From: Candidatus Krumholzibacteriota bacterium
Lineage (GTDB): Bacteria; Krumholzibacteriota; Krumholzibacteriia; Krumholzibacteriales; Krumholzibacteriaceae
Direction: 5' to 3'
Assembly: GCA_030672805.1 (NCBI GenBank)
Contig: DAOVFR010000067.1
Coordinates: forward strand, 1 to 10,158
Length of the DNA stretch: 10,158 bases
Below the pieces are notes generated by a model. The model was given only the letters and a program-made list of their open reading frames with translations, was not told the origin of the DNA and searched no databases. A program made the translations under genes and the position numbers. Shown piece by piece: positions 1 through 7,895 of the stretch; the first letter of the stretch is position 1; each line of letters begins with the position of its first letter.

Positions 1-291
1 CCTGAATTTCTCCCAGAACTTGACGAACCACTCCTCCTTCTCGTAACCTGCGGACCGCGCTTTTAACGCCATGATCTCCTTGTTGATGATATGCTTGAGG
101 AGTTCCCGCTTCCCCTCGAGGTCTTTCGTCAACGGGAGGTATTTTTCCTCCATCACCTCCGAGGAATTTTCGACGTCGACAACGGTGATGTGGCGATCAC
201 CGATGCGGACGACGACGAGGTCCTCCCGCTTCGTGCATCCCAGGGCCAGGAACATCGCGAACGCCGCACATACCAGTATGATTCGCTTCAA
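1..291 (-). CDS. SurA/PpiC-type peptidyl-prolyl isomerase lipoprotein, N-terminal part
   Basis: Partial gene: the first 97 residues, with the rest off the left edge. I place the start at the TTG at 291-289. An AAGGAG ribosome site lies 6 nt upstream, and an in-frame TGA at 306-304 rules out an earlier start. The first ATG inside would be residue 13 and would destroy the signal peptide. The N-terminus is a lipoprotein signal (two basic residues, hydrophobic stretch, lipobox LALG before Cys19). Thr at +2 would favour the outer membrane in a diderm. The stretch after it (VVVRIGDRHITVVDV, then a charged helical region with HIINKEIMALKA) resembles the N-terminal chaperone region of SurA/PrsA/PpiC-type foldases, which help exported proteins fold. 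The catalytic parvulin domain would lie outside the window, so the isomerase activity is inferred. The gene follows mfd on the same strand after 115 nt, a common neighbour pair. Confidence 0.72.
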   Translation of the reverse strand, partial: MKRIILVCAAFAMFLALGCTKREDLVVVRIGDRHITVVDVENSSEVMEEKYLPLTKDLEGKRELLKHIINKEIMALKARSAGYEKEEWFVKFWEKFR

Positions 292-406
292 AGCCGTCTC
301 CTTTCAACAAGAACGATATCCGGTACGATTCTCTTTTGCCACGTTCCGTCACCAATCCCCGAAACGGGCAGACCCGGACCATGTAGCCCATAGCAGTTGA
401 ACTACT
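292..406. other. 115-nt intergenic region between mfd and the PpiC-like gene
   Basis: Apart from the ribosome site at 298-303, this holds a set of short GC stems: CCCG (358-361), CGGG (365-368) and CCCG (373-376), spaced by 3 and 4 nt. The middle CGGG can pair with either flank, so two mutually exclusive 4-bp hairpins are possible. No run of T follows on the minus strand, so it is not a convincing intrinsic terminator. I see no other gene in it. Confidence 0.4.
298..303 (-). promoter_or_regulatory. Ribosome binding site deciding the TTG start of the PpiC-like gene
   Basis: The minus strand reads AAGGAG here, 6 nt before the TTG codon at 291-289. It is a strong Shine-Dalgarno match at good spacing. 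Together with the in-frame stop at 306-304 it fixes this unusual start codon. Confidence 0.75.
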
Positions 407-3400
407 TTATATATCACATGATTCCAATAAATTCAACAGACTTTCAATGTCATCGAGCACTGCATCGCTGCTTCCGCCGGCCCCGTCACCGTCACGCACG
501 CGGATCGACACGCGGAATCCATCCTCCGCATGAAAGGTCAGCCGGCCCGAAAAGGCCCCGGCCATCATGGCGAGCGCACGTTTCCCCGGCAGCCGGTCCG
601 GATAGAACACCACCTTCAGTGAACCCCCGGCAGCTGCTTCGACTGTCTCGATCCCGGTGTTCCGGGCCCTTGCTTTCAGGCCGACCACGGCCAGCATGTT
701 CACGGCCGGGCGCGGGACGGGTCCGAACCTGTCTCGCAGCTCGCGCGTGATGTCCTCCGCCTCCGGCGCGGACTCGACGCGCATCAGGCGCCGGTACAGG
801 TCCATCCGCTCCTCCGAATCCGAGATGTAACTTTCCGGAAAGTAGGCCTCGAGCGGCAGGGACATCGTCACAGCCCTCTCATCCGCCACCGGCAGTTTCC
901 GGAGCCGTGCGATCTCGTCGCGCATCATTCGTGTATAGAGATCCAGCCCCACGGCGCTGATGTGCCCCGACTGCTGGTGCCCGAGCAGGTTTCCCGCCCC
1001 CCTGATCTCGAGGTCCCTCATCGCTATGCGGTACCCTGCACCGAGATAATCGAATTCGCTGATCGCCTGGAGCCGTTTGACCGACGTATCGGTCAGCATT
1101 CTTCCGCGCGGCACAAGCAGGTAGGCATAGGCCTTCCTGTCGGAGCGGCCGACCCTTCCCCGGAGCTGGTACAGCTGGGCGAGCCCGAAGGTGTCGGCGC
1201 GGTCGATGATGATCGTGTTCACGTTCTGGAAGTCGAGGCCCGCCTCTATGATCATCGTGCAGACGAGCACATCGAATGAGCATTCGAGAAAATCGATCAT
1301 CCGCTTTTCGAGCTCCCTCTCCCTCATCTGGCCGTGTGCATGGGCTACCCGCACCCGGTCCGGCAGGAGGCGCTTCAGGTATCCTTCCATCACGGCGATC
1401 GACCGGACCCTGTTGTGCACGAAGAAAACCTGGCCGCCGCGGTCGACCTCGCGCATGATTGCGTCCCTGATGCGCTCGTCGTCGAAGGGGAGAATCTCCG
1501 TATGGATCGGAAGCCTGTTTCGCGGCGGTGTGTCGATGATCGAAATGTCCCTTATGCTCGAGATGGCCATGGTGAAGGTGCGGGGGATCGGAGTTGCGGT
1601 CATACTGAGCACGTCGATGCTCTTCTTCATCTTCTTGAACGATTCCTTGTGCCTGACCCCGAAGCGGTGCTCCTCGTCGATGATGGCGAGCCCGAGGTCC
1701 TTGAATCGGACATCGCCGGAGAGGAGCCGGTGGGTCCCCACCACGACGTCGACCGTACCCGCCGCTATTGCCTCGACCACTTTCCGTTGTTTCGCCGCCG
1801 TAATGAAGCGGCTGAGCATCGCTACGTTCACGGGGAATCCCTGCAGCCGGTCCGTGATCGTGTGGTAATGCTGCATCGCGAGCACCGTTGTCGGCACGAG
1901 AAATGCGGCCTGCTTTCCCGACATGACGGCTTTGAAAGCGGCCCTTATGGCGACCTCCGTTTTTCCAAAGCCGACGTCACCGCAGAGGAGCCGGTCCATC
2001 GGGCGGGGGTCCTCCATGTCCCGCTTTACTTCCGCGGTCGCCTGCAGCTGGTGTGCCGTCTCCTCGTACGGGAATGACGCCTCTATTTCCCTCTGCCACG
2101 GCTTGTCCTGTTCGAACACGAACCCCTTTGCGATATGACGGACCGCGTAGATCTCGACGAGATCGCGCGCTATCTTCTCCGCGCTTTTCCTCGCCTTTTC
2201 CCTGGTGCGGGTCCATGTGACGCCTCCAAGTCTGTCGAGATGCGTTTCCGTCCCTTCAGCCGCGGCGTACTTCTCGACGAGCCTGAGCTGCGAAACGGGG
2301 ATGAAGAGATGGTCATCACCGATGTAACGGATATCGATACACTCCGACTGCCCGCCCTCGACCTCGAGGACCCGCAGGCCCATGTATCTCCCGATGCCAT
2401 GGCTCACGTGTACGACAAAATCGCCCGGCTTGAAATGGGACGGATCATAGGTCAGTGACCGGCTGCGCGCCCGCGGTATTGCGTAAGGCCTGTGATACCT
2501 GCCAAATACCTCCTCCTCGCTCAAGAAAAGGACTCCGAGCTCGTCCCACCTGAAACCGCTCGACAGGCCGCCGACCGGGAAATCTATTTCCAGGGCCACA
2601 TCGGACAGGAGCTCCTCTGCCCGGTCTCGCTGGAATTCGTTCAAGCAGAAGAGAAACACTCTCCGCTTGCCCTTGACGGCCCGAGCGACGTCACGGATCA
2701 GCCCCTTGAGGTTCCTGCGGTAATCGCCGGCAGCCGTGCATCCGAACCGGACGGCTCTCTCCCACCCTAGGGAGCGGAATCCGATCCGTTTCCTGGAACC
2801 TGCCCACTCCCCATACTCCTCCTCGCTCACGAACACGTCGCCGGGCGGCGGGTAGAGGCGCCCTTCCTCCTTCGATCGCTCGTATCTCCGGCTGACCTCC
2901 TCACGGAATTCCACGGACAGGGTCTCGATATCATCCGCGTCGTACAGCACGATGAGCGGTTCCCGGTCGAAATAGCTGAAGATCGGCGCCAACTCGTGAA
3001 GTGAGGCTGCATAGTGCTCCATCCCGAAGAAGGAGATACCGCGCTCGAGCCTTTCCACCGGGAGCAGCACACGCGCGCGCTCGTCCTGCGTCATGCCTTC
3101 CGTCTCACGCTCGAGCCTGGACCGCAGAGCCGCGATTCCCTCCGGCGGGGTCACGAGATGGTGCAGCGGCCTGATCCTGAGACCGGACCTGTTCCCCGAC
3201 GAACGCTGTGTCTCGATATCGAACGAACGCATCGAGGATATCTCGTCACCATCGAACTCCATCCGTACCGGCATCTCTTCGCCCACCTCGAAGATATCCA
3301 GTATCCCTCCCCGTATCGCGAACTGGCCTTTCGCCTCGACTATGCCGTGCCGTTCGTACCCCAGGTCCACGAGCCGTGAGGCCAGCTCGAACATGTCATG

Positions 3401-3841
3401 CTCCCCGCCCGATTCAAGGTCGATCAGCAGCCCCCTGAAGGTATCGGGGGGAAAAACCTTTTTCAGGAATGACCTCAGAGTGCAGACGAGCGCGGCACAC
3501 CGCGACCCGGCCATGGCCTCGAGCGCCCTCATCTGGAATCCCGTAAGATCCCTGTCCGGATCGTGGTAATCATACGGCAGGATCTCGTCCTCGGGAAACG
3601 AGACGACGTCGCTGAGCCCGAAGATGCCGAGATCCTCCACTATGTCTCTCGCTTTGACGGGGTCGGGCGCGATGATCAATGCGGGGCGCCGATACCCCTG
3701 CAGCAGTGTCGCCAGGACGAGCGAACGCGCGCTCCCGTTGAGCCCACACACGTCGACCGACGCCCTTTCCTGGGCCAGTCGCCGAACGAGTTCCCGGTAC
3801 TGCGGGAGCCTTGCCAGCCCGTTCTTCACCTCATCCCACAT
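407..3841 (-). CDS. mfd: Transcription-repair coupling factor Mfd
   Basis: Mfd is a cytoplasmic ATP-driven DNA translocase. It removes RNA polymerase stalled at DNA damage and recruits UvrA for nucleotide excision repair. The predicted 1144 residues fit the family (E. coli about 1148). Domains in order (this start): UvrB-like N-terminal region about 1-330, including the UvrA-contact segment near 177-215 (RGGILDIFEV, DIETQRS); RNA-polymerase-interaction CarD-like domain about 460-527 (KPGDFVVHVSHGIGRY); helicase core with Walker A GDVGFGKT (621-628), DEEH (722-725), SMTATP (746-751) and QLRGRVGR (892-899); TRG motif about 938-954 (RIAMRDLEIRGAGNLLG); and a C-terminal TRCF domain. No key motif is missing. 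I choose the ATG at 3841 because GGAGG sits 9 nt upstream. An ATG at 3880 would add 13 residues unlike Mfd N-termini. The start overlaps the end of the upstream vWA gene by 11 nt, suggesting coupled translation. Confidence 0.98.
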   Translation of the reverse strand: MWDEVKNGLARLPQYRELVRRLAQERASVDVCGLNGSARSLVLATLLQGYRRPALIIAPDPVKARDIVEDLGIFGLSDVVSFPEDEILPYDYHDPDRDLTGFQMRALEAMAGSRCAALVCTLRSFLKKVFPPDTFRGLLIDLESGGEHDMFELASRLVDLGYERHGIVEAKGQFAIRGGILDIFEVGEEMPVRMEFDGDEISSMRSFDIETQRSSGNRSGLRIRPLHHLVTPPEGIAALRSRLERETEGMTQDERARVLLPVERLERGISFFGMEHYAASLHELAPIFSYFDREPLIVLYDADDIETLSVEFREEVSRRYERSKEEGRLYPPPGDVFVSEEEYGEWAGSRKRIGFRSLGWERAVRFGCTAAGDYRRNLKGLIRDVARAVKGKRRVFLFCLNEFQRDRAEELLSDVALEIDFPVGGLSSGFRWDELGVLFLSEEEVFGRYHRPYAIPRARSRSLTYDPSHFKPGDFVVHVSHGIGRYMGLRVLEVEGGQSECIDIRYIGDDHLFIPVSQLRLVEKYAAAEGTETHLDRLGGVTWTRTREKARKSAEKIARDLVEIYAVRHIAKGFVFEQDKPWQREIEASFPYEETAHQLQATAEVKRDMEDPRPMDRLLCGDVGFGKTEVAIRAAFKAVMSGKQAAFLVPTTVLAMQHYHTITDRLQGFPVNVAMLSRFITAAKQRKVVEAIAAGTVDVVVGTHRLLSGDVRFKDLGLAIIDEEHRFGVRHKESFKKMKKSIDVLSMTATPIPRTFTMAISSIRDISIIDTPPRNRLPIHTEILPFDDERIRDAIMREVDRGGQVFFVHNRVRSIAVMEGYLKRLLPDRVRVAHAHGQMRERELEKRMIDFLECSFDVLVCTMIIEAGLDFQNVNTIIIDRADTFGLAQLYQLRGRVGRSDRKAYAYLLVPRGRMLTDTSVKRLQAISEFDYLGAGYRIAMRDLEIRGAGNLLGHQQSGHISAVGLDLYTRMMRDEIARLRKLPVADERAVTMSLPLEAYFPESYISDSEERMDLYRRLMRVESAPEAEDITRELRDRFGPVPRPAVNMLAVVGLKARARNTGIETVEAAAGGSLKVVFYPDRLPGKRALAMMAGAFSGRLTFHAEDGFRVSIRVRDGDGAGGSSDAVLDDIESLLNLLESCDI
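408..436 (-). promoter_or_regulatory. Candidate sigma-70-like promoter for the PpiC-like gene, in the end of mfd
   Basis: On the minus strand, TTGAAT (436-431) and TATATA (413-408) are separated by exactly 17 nt. Each matches 4 of 6 consensus bases; TATAAA overlapping the same place is an alternative -10 at longer spacing. It lies in the unusually AT-rich last codons of mfd and would give a leader of about 110 nt. AT-rich gene ends often show such matches by chance, so this is tentative. Confidence 0.28.
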
Positions 3842-5918
3842 CACGCGATTCCTCCGCAGCGTCATGCTTCCGCTGCGCAATCACAAGCTCCAGCACGAAG
3901 ACGGCAATCGCCGCGAGGATCAGGAGTACGGATATCTCACGGCCCTCCCTTGCCGTTGCGATGCCCGCGGCCAGATTGTCCCCTTCCTCTATGACGAGGA
4001 AATTCTCGAGGCCAAGGGAATCCGCCGCTTCCTCGCCGCCGAGGCAATCCAGATCCGACTCTTTCCTGCTGTCGATATTGACCGCTACACGTCCGGCGAC
4101 GTTCTGACCGTCGATTATCGTGATGAATCCGGGCGATTCGGGAGGCGGTATCAGAAGAGTGCGCTCCCCTCCTCCAGGGTGTGATCCCTTTCCCCGCCGC
4201 ACTCCATCCATACGCGGCTTCAGCATTTCACCGCCGGGCATCCGGCATAACGGCTCTGCCGTGAAGGGCCCTTCCCACGTGACGGCGTTACCGACAACGG
4301 CGCCTTCGTCCGGCGGGAGCTCGGGACCGGTCGCGAGAAGCAACTGCTGGACCAATGGAAGAAAGTAGGGCGAGAGTGTCAGCCCGCCCGCCTCAGGCAC
4401 GGGATCGATCGCGGTGAAGACGACGTGCCCCGAGCCGAGGCTCTTTTCCCAGATGAACGGCGTGCCGGTGTCGAATCTCAGCAGCACCGCCTCTGCTGGG
4501 ACGCCCGTCACCGCGGCTGCCCGCCGGAACTTTACACGCACGAGGGCGTCGATATCGGCGGCATTGAACGGCAAGAGAAGGTCCGGCCTGCCATGCGGCT
4601 TTTCGATGGTGAGAAATCCCGTTTCCATCAACCTGAACTCGATCCGGGGCGACGCGCCGCCTAGCAGCCGCACTAGCGGTTCCAGCTCCGGAAGAACGAA
4701 AACGAGGGCTTTCCCCCCCGACCTGACGAACCGTTCTATAAACCCCGCGTCTCTCCGAAGCGCTCCCCCGCCCGGCCCGAGCACGACCGCCTCGGCCCGG
4801 TCCAGGTCGGCCGACGTGAAGTCCGCCCAGTCCTTCCGCCTGAGAGATATATCCCCTTCCACTCCACCGGGACAGAGCGCCTGCTCGAGGTAGAAACCTT
4901 TATCACCGGAGATAAGGAGCACGTTCATCTTCTCGCGCACGCGCAGGGTGAAATACCTTTCATCATCGGCCGGCAGCCGGTCAGACCGTTTCCGCACCTT
5001 TCCCTCTATCCACCCCGTCTTCTCGACGGGAAAACCGACGCTTTCCTCCCGGGTCCCGCCGGGAGGAATCTCTATCTCCTTCTCGATTATCCTGCTGCCG
5101 TCGATCATAATCTCGAGCGGAAAACGCGCCTTCTTGTGTTCGGCATTGTTCCGGAGAAGGATGCTGAGCCTTGCGACCTCTCCCCCGTGCAGGGCCGCCC
5201 GTGGCGTCAGCACCGTTTCTATCGAGACATTCGCTCCCGGGCCGGGCCGGACCGGTACGAGGAATGCCCTTTCAGGGTGCGCCGGAACGCGGGTCCGCCT
5301 CCCGATCCCCGATCGCTGGAAATCCGAGATGATGAAAAGCTCTTTCGTCTCGTGGCGGCTCTTCCGCAGGAACGCCCTTCCCGCCGACACGGCCTCCCGC
5401 AGGTCCGTCCCCCGCCATGACGGTACGATCTCTCCGAGCGAGCCGAGCAGAACATCCCTGTCGAACCTTTCGCTCCCGTACAGCGTTTCCTGCGATTCGT
5501 CGAACAGGAGAAGGGCAACCTCGTCCTGCTTCCCGAGATGATCCACGACCTGTCTCACCCGGACCGCCGCCTGCGAGAAGACCTGCCCCTCGTCGGCCTC
5601 GACTCTCATGCTGTAACTTCTGTCGAGAAGTATGCATACCGCTTTCGAACCCGCTACCGGGAAGAGGGCCGCCAGGCCGCCGCGCATCACGGGCCTGGCA
5701 AAGGCCAAAGCCACGAGCATGACACCGAGCATCCTCAGCAGAAGCAGGAGCAGCCTGCGAAGGTTCACGCGCTTCATGCTCCGCCTGTCCGAACGCCTGA
5801 GAAAACGGAGCGTGCTGAACGGCACCTCGGGCACGCGCCTCCGGCTGAATATATGGATGAGGAGCGGTACCGCGACCGCCAGGAGCGAGAGGAGAAACAG
5901 TGGGTTCAGGAAATTCAT
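3831..5918 (-). CDS. BatA-type membrane protein: N-terminal membrane anchor, vWA domain, amidotransferase-like region
   Basis: 695 residues. The N-terminus (FLNPLFLLSLLAVAVPLLIH, then a basic stretch and PFSTLRFL) is the BatA/aerotolerance-regulator N-terminal signature, with membrane helices at about 3-24 and 54-75. A vWA domain (about 93-225) carries a complete MIDAS metal site: D99-x-S101-x-S103, T171 and D199. Then come a beta-rich segment (about 228-328) and a Rossmann-like segment (about 331-411, LLISGDKGFYLEQAL to GGKALVFVLPE) resembling class I glutamine-amidotransferase folds but without a cysteine in the expected elbow (VLGPGGGAL). The AVNIDSRKESDL motif near 612-623 is typical of the long form of this family. 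A third helix at about 662-681 ends the protein. It probably presents its vWA domain to MoxR and DUF58 partners at the membrane. The start has GGGAG 7 nt upstream. The gene begins 27 nt after the DUF58 gene and overlaps mfd by 11 nt. The substrate is unknown. Confidence 0.9.
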   Translation of the reverse strand: MNFLNPLFLLSLLAVAVPLLIHIFSRRRVPEVPFSTLRFLRRSDRRSMKRVNLRRLLLLLLRMLGVMLVALAFARPVMRGGLAALFPVAGSKAVCILLDRSYSMRVEADEGQVFSQAAVRVRQVVDHLGKQDEVALLLFDESQETLYGSERFDRDVLLGSLGEIVPSWRGTDLREAVSAGRAFLRKSRHETKELFIISDFQRSGIGRRTRVPAHPERAFLVPVRPGPGANVSIETVLTPRAALHGGEVARLSILLRNNAEHKKARFPLEIMIDGSRIIEKEIEIPPGGTREESVGFPVEKTGWIEGKVRKRSDRLPADDERYFTLRVREKMNVLLISGDKGFYLEQALCPGGVEGDISLRRKDWADFTSADLDRAEAVVLGPGGGALRRDAGFIERFVRSGGKALVFVLPELEPLVRLLGGASPRIEFRLMETGFLTIEKPHGRPDLLLPFNAADIDALVRVKFRRAAAVTGVPAEAVLLRFDTGTPFIWEKSLGSGHVVFTAIDPVPEAGGLTLSPYFLPLVQQLLLATGPELPPDEGAVVGNAVTWEGPFTAEPLCRMPGGEMLKPRMDGVRRGKGSHPGGGERTLLIPPPESPGFITIIDGQNVAGRVAVNIDSRKESDLDCLGGEEAADSLGLENFLVIEEGDNLAAGIATAREGREISVLLILAAIAVFVLELVIAQRKHDAAEESRDVG
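3851..3855 (-). promoter_or_regulatory. mfd ribosome binding site inside the upstream gene
   Basis: The minus strand reads GGAGG here, 9 nt before the mfd ATG at 3841-3839. It lies in the last codons of the BatA-type gene, whose TGA is at 3833-3831. A ribosome finishing that gene therefore ends on top of the mfd start. This supports the shorter Mfd start over the ATG at 3880. Confidence 0.65.
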
Positions 5919-5925
5919 GCCCGCA

Positions 5926-5930
5926 CTCCC
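5926..5930 (-). promoter_or_regulatory. Ribosome binding site of the BatA-type gene
   Basis: The minus strand reads GGGAG, 7 nt before the ATG at 5918-5916, within the 27-nt gap after the DUF58 gene. Confidence 0.55.
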
Positions 5931-5945
5931 GGGAACCCCGGATCT

Positions 5946-6851
5946 TTACCGCAACCTGCGCCTCTTGTTAAGATAATTCACGAGAGCCTGGTCGAAGGTG
6001 GTTTCCGTTGTGATCTTGTTGTAATCGATCGCGTTTTCCTTGCATCTCAGCTCCAGCCACGAGATCCAGTCATGGACGTTGCGCACGTAATCCTTTTTCA
6101 GGAACCACGGCTGGGCCCGCAACTTTTCCCCCGTCTCCCTGTCGACAAACCTCACTTCGCCGCGGTAGTCGAGAGACAGCTCGATCGGGTCGAGAATGTG
6201 GAAGATCACGATCTCGTGGCCCCTGTGGCGGAAGTGCTTGAGCCCGTTCATGATCGACTCGGGATCGTCCATCAGGTCGCTTATAAGAACGACCAGCCCA
6301 CGGCGCCGAATCCGGTCAGCCATCTCGTGCAGCGCCCGGCTTATCGCGGTACGCGAACCGGGGGTCAGGTCATCGAGTGTCCTGAGAAGGTGTAGGAGAT
6401 GCCTCCTGACGGATCGGTGCGGTATGAGGGTTTCGACCCTCTCGTCGAACACCGCGAGTCCGACGGCGTCGCGCTGCCTTATCATCAGGTAGCTCAGGGC
6501 CGCGCACAGAAGGGTGGCGTAGCGCAGCTTCGTCACGCCCCCGCTCGTGAAATCCATCGAAGCGCTCCGGTCGAGGAGCAGCGTCGCATTTAGATTGGTC
6601 TCATCCTCGAAGACCCTGACGTAGTACCTGTCTGTCTTCGCGTATATTTTCCAGTCGACGTTCCTCGCCGATTCACCCGCATTGTACTGGCGGAACTCGG
6701 CAAACTCGACGGAAAATCCGTGGTAGGGACTCCTGTGCAGCCCCGCAATGAAGCCCTCGACGATAAGCCTCGCGCGAAGATCCATGTTCGCGAGACGGCT
6801 TACGACTTCCGGGCGCAGGAATTCGCTCAGCCGCGTCTCTCTCGCTGTCAT
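5946..6851 (-). CDS. DUF58 family protein with vWA-like domain
   Basis: 301 residues, a normal full length for short DUF58 proteins. The family signature is clear: SVEFAEFRQYNAGESARNVD (47-66), then WKIYAKTDRYYVRVFEDE (67-84). A vWA-like domain follows, with the metal-site residues D94-x-S96-x-S98, T168 and D192 all present. There is no membrane helix or signal peptide, so it is probably cytoplasmic or held at the membrane by partners. DUF58 proteins are almost always encoded next to MoxR ATPases and are thought to link the ATPase to vWA partners; the biochemical role is not established. It starts 32 nt after moxR, with GGGAG only 4 nt before the ATG, and ends 27 nt before the BatA-type gene. 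An ATG a little upstream (6867) is in another frame, so 6851 is the best start. Confidence 0.93.
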   Translation of the reverse strand: MTARETRLSEFLRPEVVSRLANMDLRARLIVEGFIAGLHRSPYHGFSVEFAEFRQYNAGESARNVDWKIYAKTDRYYVRVFEDETNLNATLLLDRSASMDFTSGGVTKLRYATLLCAALSYLMIRQRDAVGLAVFDERVETLIPHRSVRRHLLHLLRTLDDLTPGSRTAISRALHEMADRIRRRGLVVLISDLMDDPESIMNGLKHFRHRGHEIVIFHILDPIELSLDYRGEVRFVDRETGEKLRAQPWFLKKDYVRNVHDWISWLELRCKENAIDYNKITTETTFDQALVNYLNKRRRLR

Positions 6852-6883
6852 CTCGCTCCCGAATCATGACACATCCGTCACCG

Positions 6884-7876
6884 TCAGCCCTCCCTGCCGA
6901 GGGCCGCCTCGAGCAGCCGTTCGACGAGGTCATCGGTCGTGACTCCGTCCGCCTCGGCATGGAAGTTGGTCACCAGGCGGTGCCGCAGCACGGGGAGGGC
7001 CACGGCCCGCACATCATCAATGTCCGGTGTCGTTCGCCCCATCAGGACAGCCCGCGTCTTCGCGCCGAGGATCAGATACTGCCCGGCGCGGGGGCCCGCA
7101 CCCCACGCAAGGTACTTCCCCACATGCGGGAAATCTCCATCCCTGCTCGCGCGTACAAGGCCAACGGCAAACCGGAGAACTTCTTCCGAGACGGGCACCT
7201 TCTTTATCAACCGCTGTATCTCGACAATCTCGGAGCCGGTGAGAACCCGCTCGGGCGTATCGAGGTCGGTCGACGTCGTGGTATCGACGATCTTGAACTC
7301 CTCATCCTCCGTCGGGTAGCCGACGCTGATGTTGAACATAAAGCGGTCGAGTTGCGCCTCGGGAAGCGGATATGTGCCCTCGAGCTCGATCGGATTCTGT
7401 GTCGCCAGGACATAGAACGGCAGCTCCAGCTCGTTTGTGTTCCCGCCGACGGTGACATTGTACTCCTGCATCGCCTGCAGCAGGGCCGATTGTGTCTTTG
7501 GCGGCGTCCGGTTGATCTCGTCCGCGAGGACGATGTTGGCGAATACCGGCCCCTTGATGAACCGGAAGACACGGCGGCCCGAGGACGCATCATCCTCGAG
7601 GATCTCGGTTCCCGTGATGTCGCTCGGCATGAGGTCGGGCGTGAACTGGATACGGGAGAACCTGAGACTGAGGCAGTGCGCGACGGTCGAGACGAGAAGC
7701 GTCTTCGCGAGACCCGGCACCCCTACAAGCAGGCAGTGCCCCCCCGCGAAGAGCGCGATGAGCAGCTCTTCGATCACCTTGTCCTGGCCGACGATCACGC
7801 GGGCAATCTCGCCCCTCAGCCTCCGGGACGCATCGCCGAACCTGTTGAAAAGCTCCCGTTCGTTCCATTCGTTCAT
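6884..7876 (-). CDS. moxR: MoxR-family AAA+ ATPase
   Basis: 330 residues, the usual MoxR length. AAA+ motifs are intact: Walker A GVPGLAKT (52-59), Walker B IVLADE (115-120) followed by INRTPPKTQSALLQAMQE, sensor 1 ATQNP (158-162), arginine-finger region LPEAQLDRF (171-179, R178) and sensor 2 WGAGPRAGQ (258-266, R263). MoxR ATPases form ring oligomers and act with vWA proteins as chaperone-like machines in maturing or remodelling target proteins; the target here is unknown. The symbol is a family name only. It starts 19 nt after the S9 peptidase stop and is followed by DUF58 and BatA-type genes, the typical MoxR partners. The ribosome site is weak: GGGG lies 10 nt and AAAGG 15 nt before the ATG. 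Translation may therefore depend on ribosomes leaving the peptidase gene. Confidence 0.95.
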   Translation of the reverse strand: MNEWNERELFNRFGDASRRLRGEIARVIVGQDKVIEELLIALFAGGHCLLVGVPGLAKTLLVSTVAHCLSLRFSRIQFTPDLMPSDITGTEILEDDASSGRRVFRFIKGPVFANIVLADEINRTPPKTQSALLQAMQEYNVTVGGNTNELELPFYVLATQNPIELEGTYPLPEAQLDRFMFNISVGYPTEDEEFKIVDTTTSTDLDTPERVLTGSEIVEIQRLIKKVPVSEEVLRFAVGLVRASRDGDFPHVGKYLAWGAGPRAGQYLILGAKTRAVLMGRTTPDIDDVRAVALPVLRHRLVTNFHAEADGVTTDDLVERLLEAALGREG

Positions 7877-7895
7877 GTTACACCGGCCCCGCCTT

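Noticed and set aside
358..376. Possible intrinsic terminator after mfd
   Set aside because: Stems are only 4 bp and no T-run follows on the minus strand.
71..406. Small plus-strand frames at the left end (71-400, 91-393)
   Set aside because: They overlap the PpiC-like lipoprotein gene antisense and lack protein-like composition or domain features.
1334..2077. Plus-strand open frame of 247 codons antisense to mfd, with others nearby
   Set aside because: They mirror the conserved helicase core of Mfd; no independent protein features.
3842..3880. 13-residue extension of Mfd from the ATG at 3880
   Set aside because: GGAGG is correctly placed for the ATG at 3841, and the extra residues do not look like an Mfd N-terminus.
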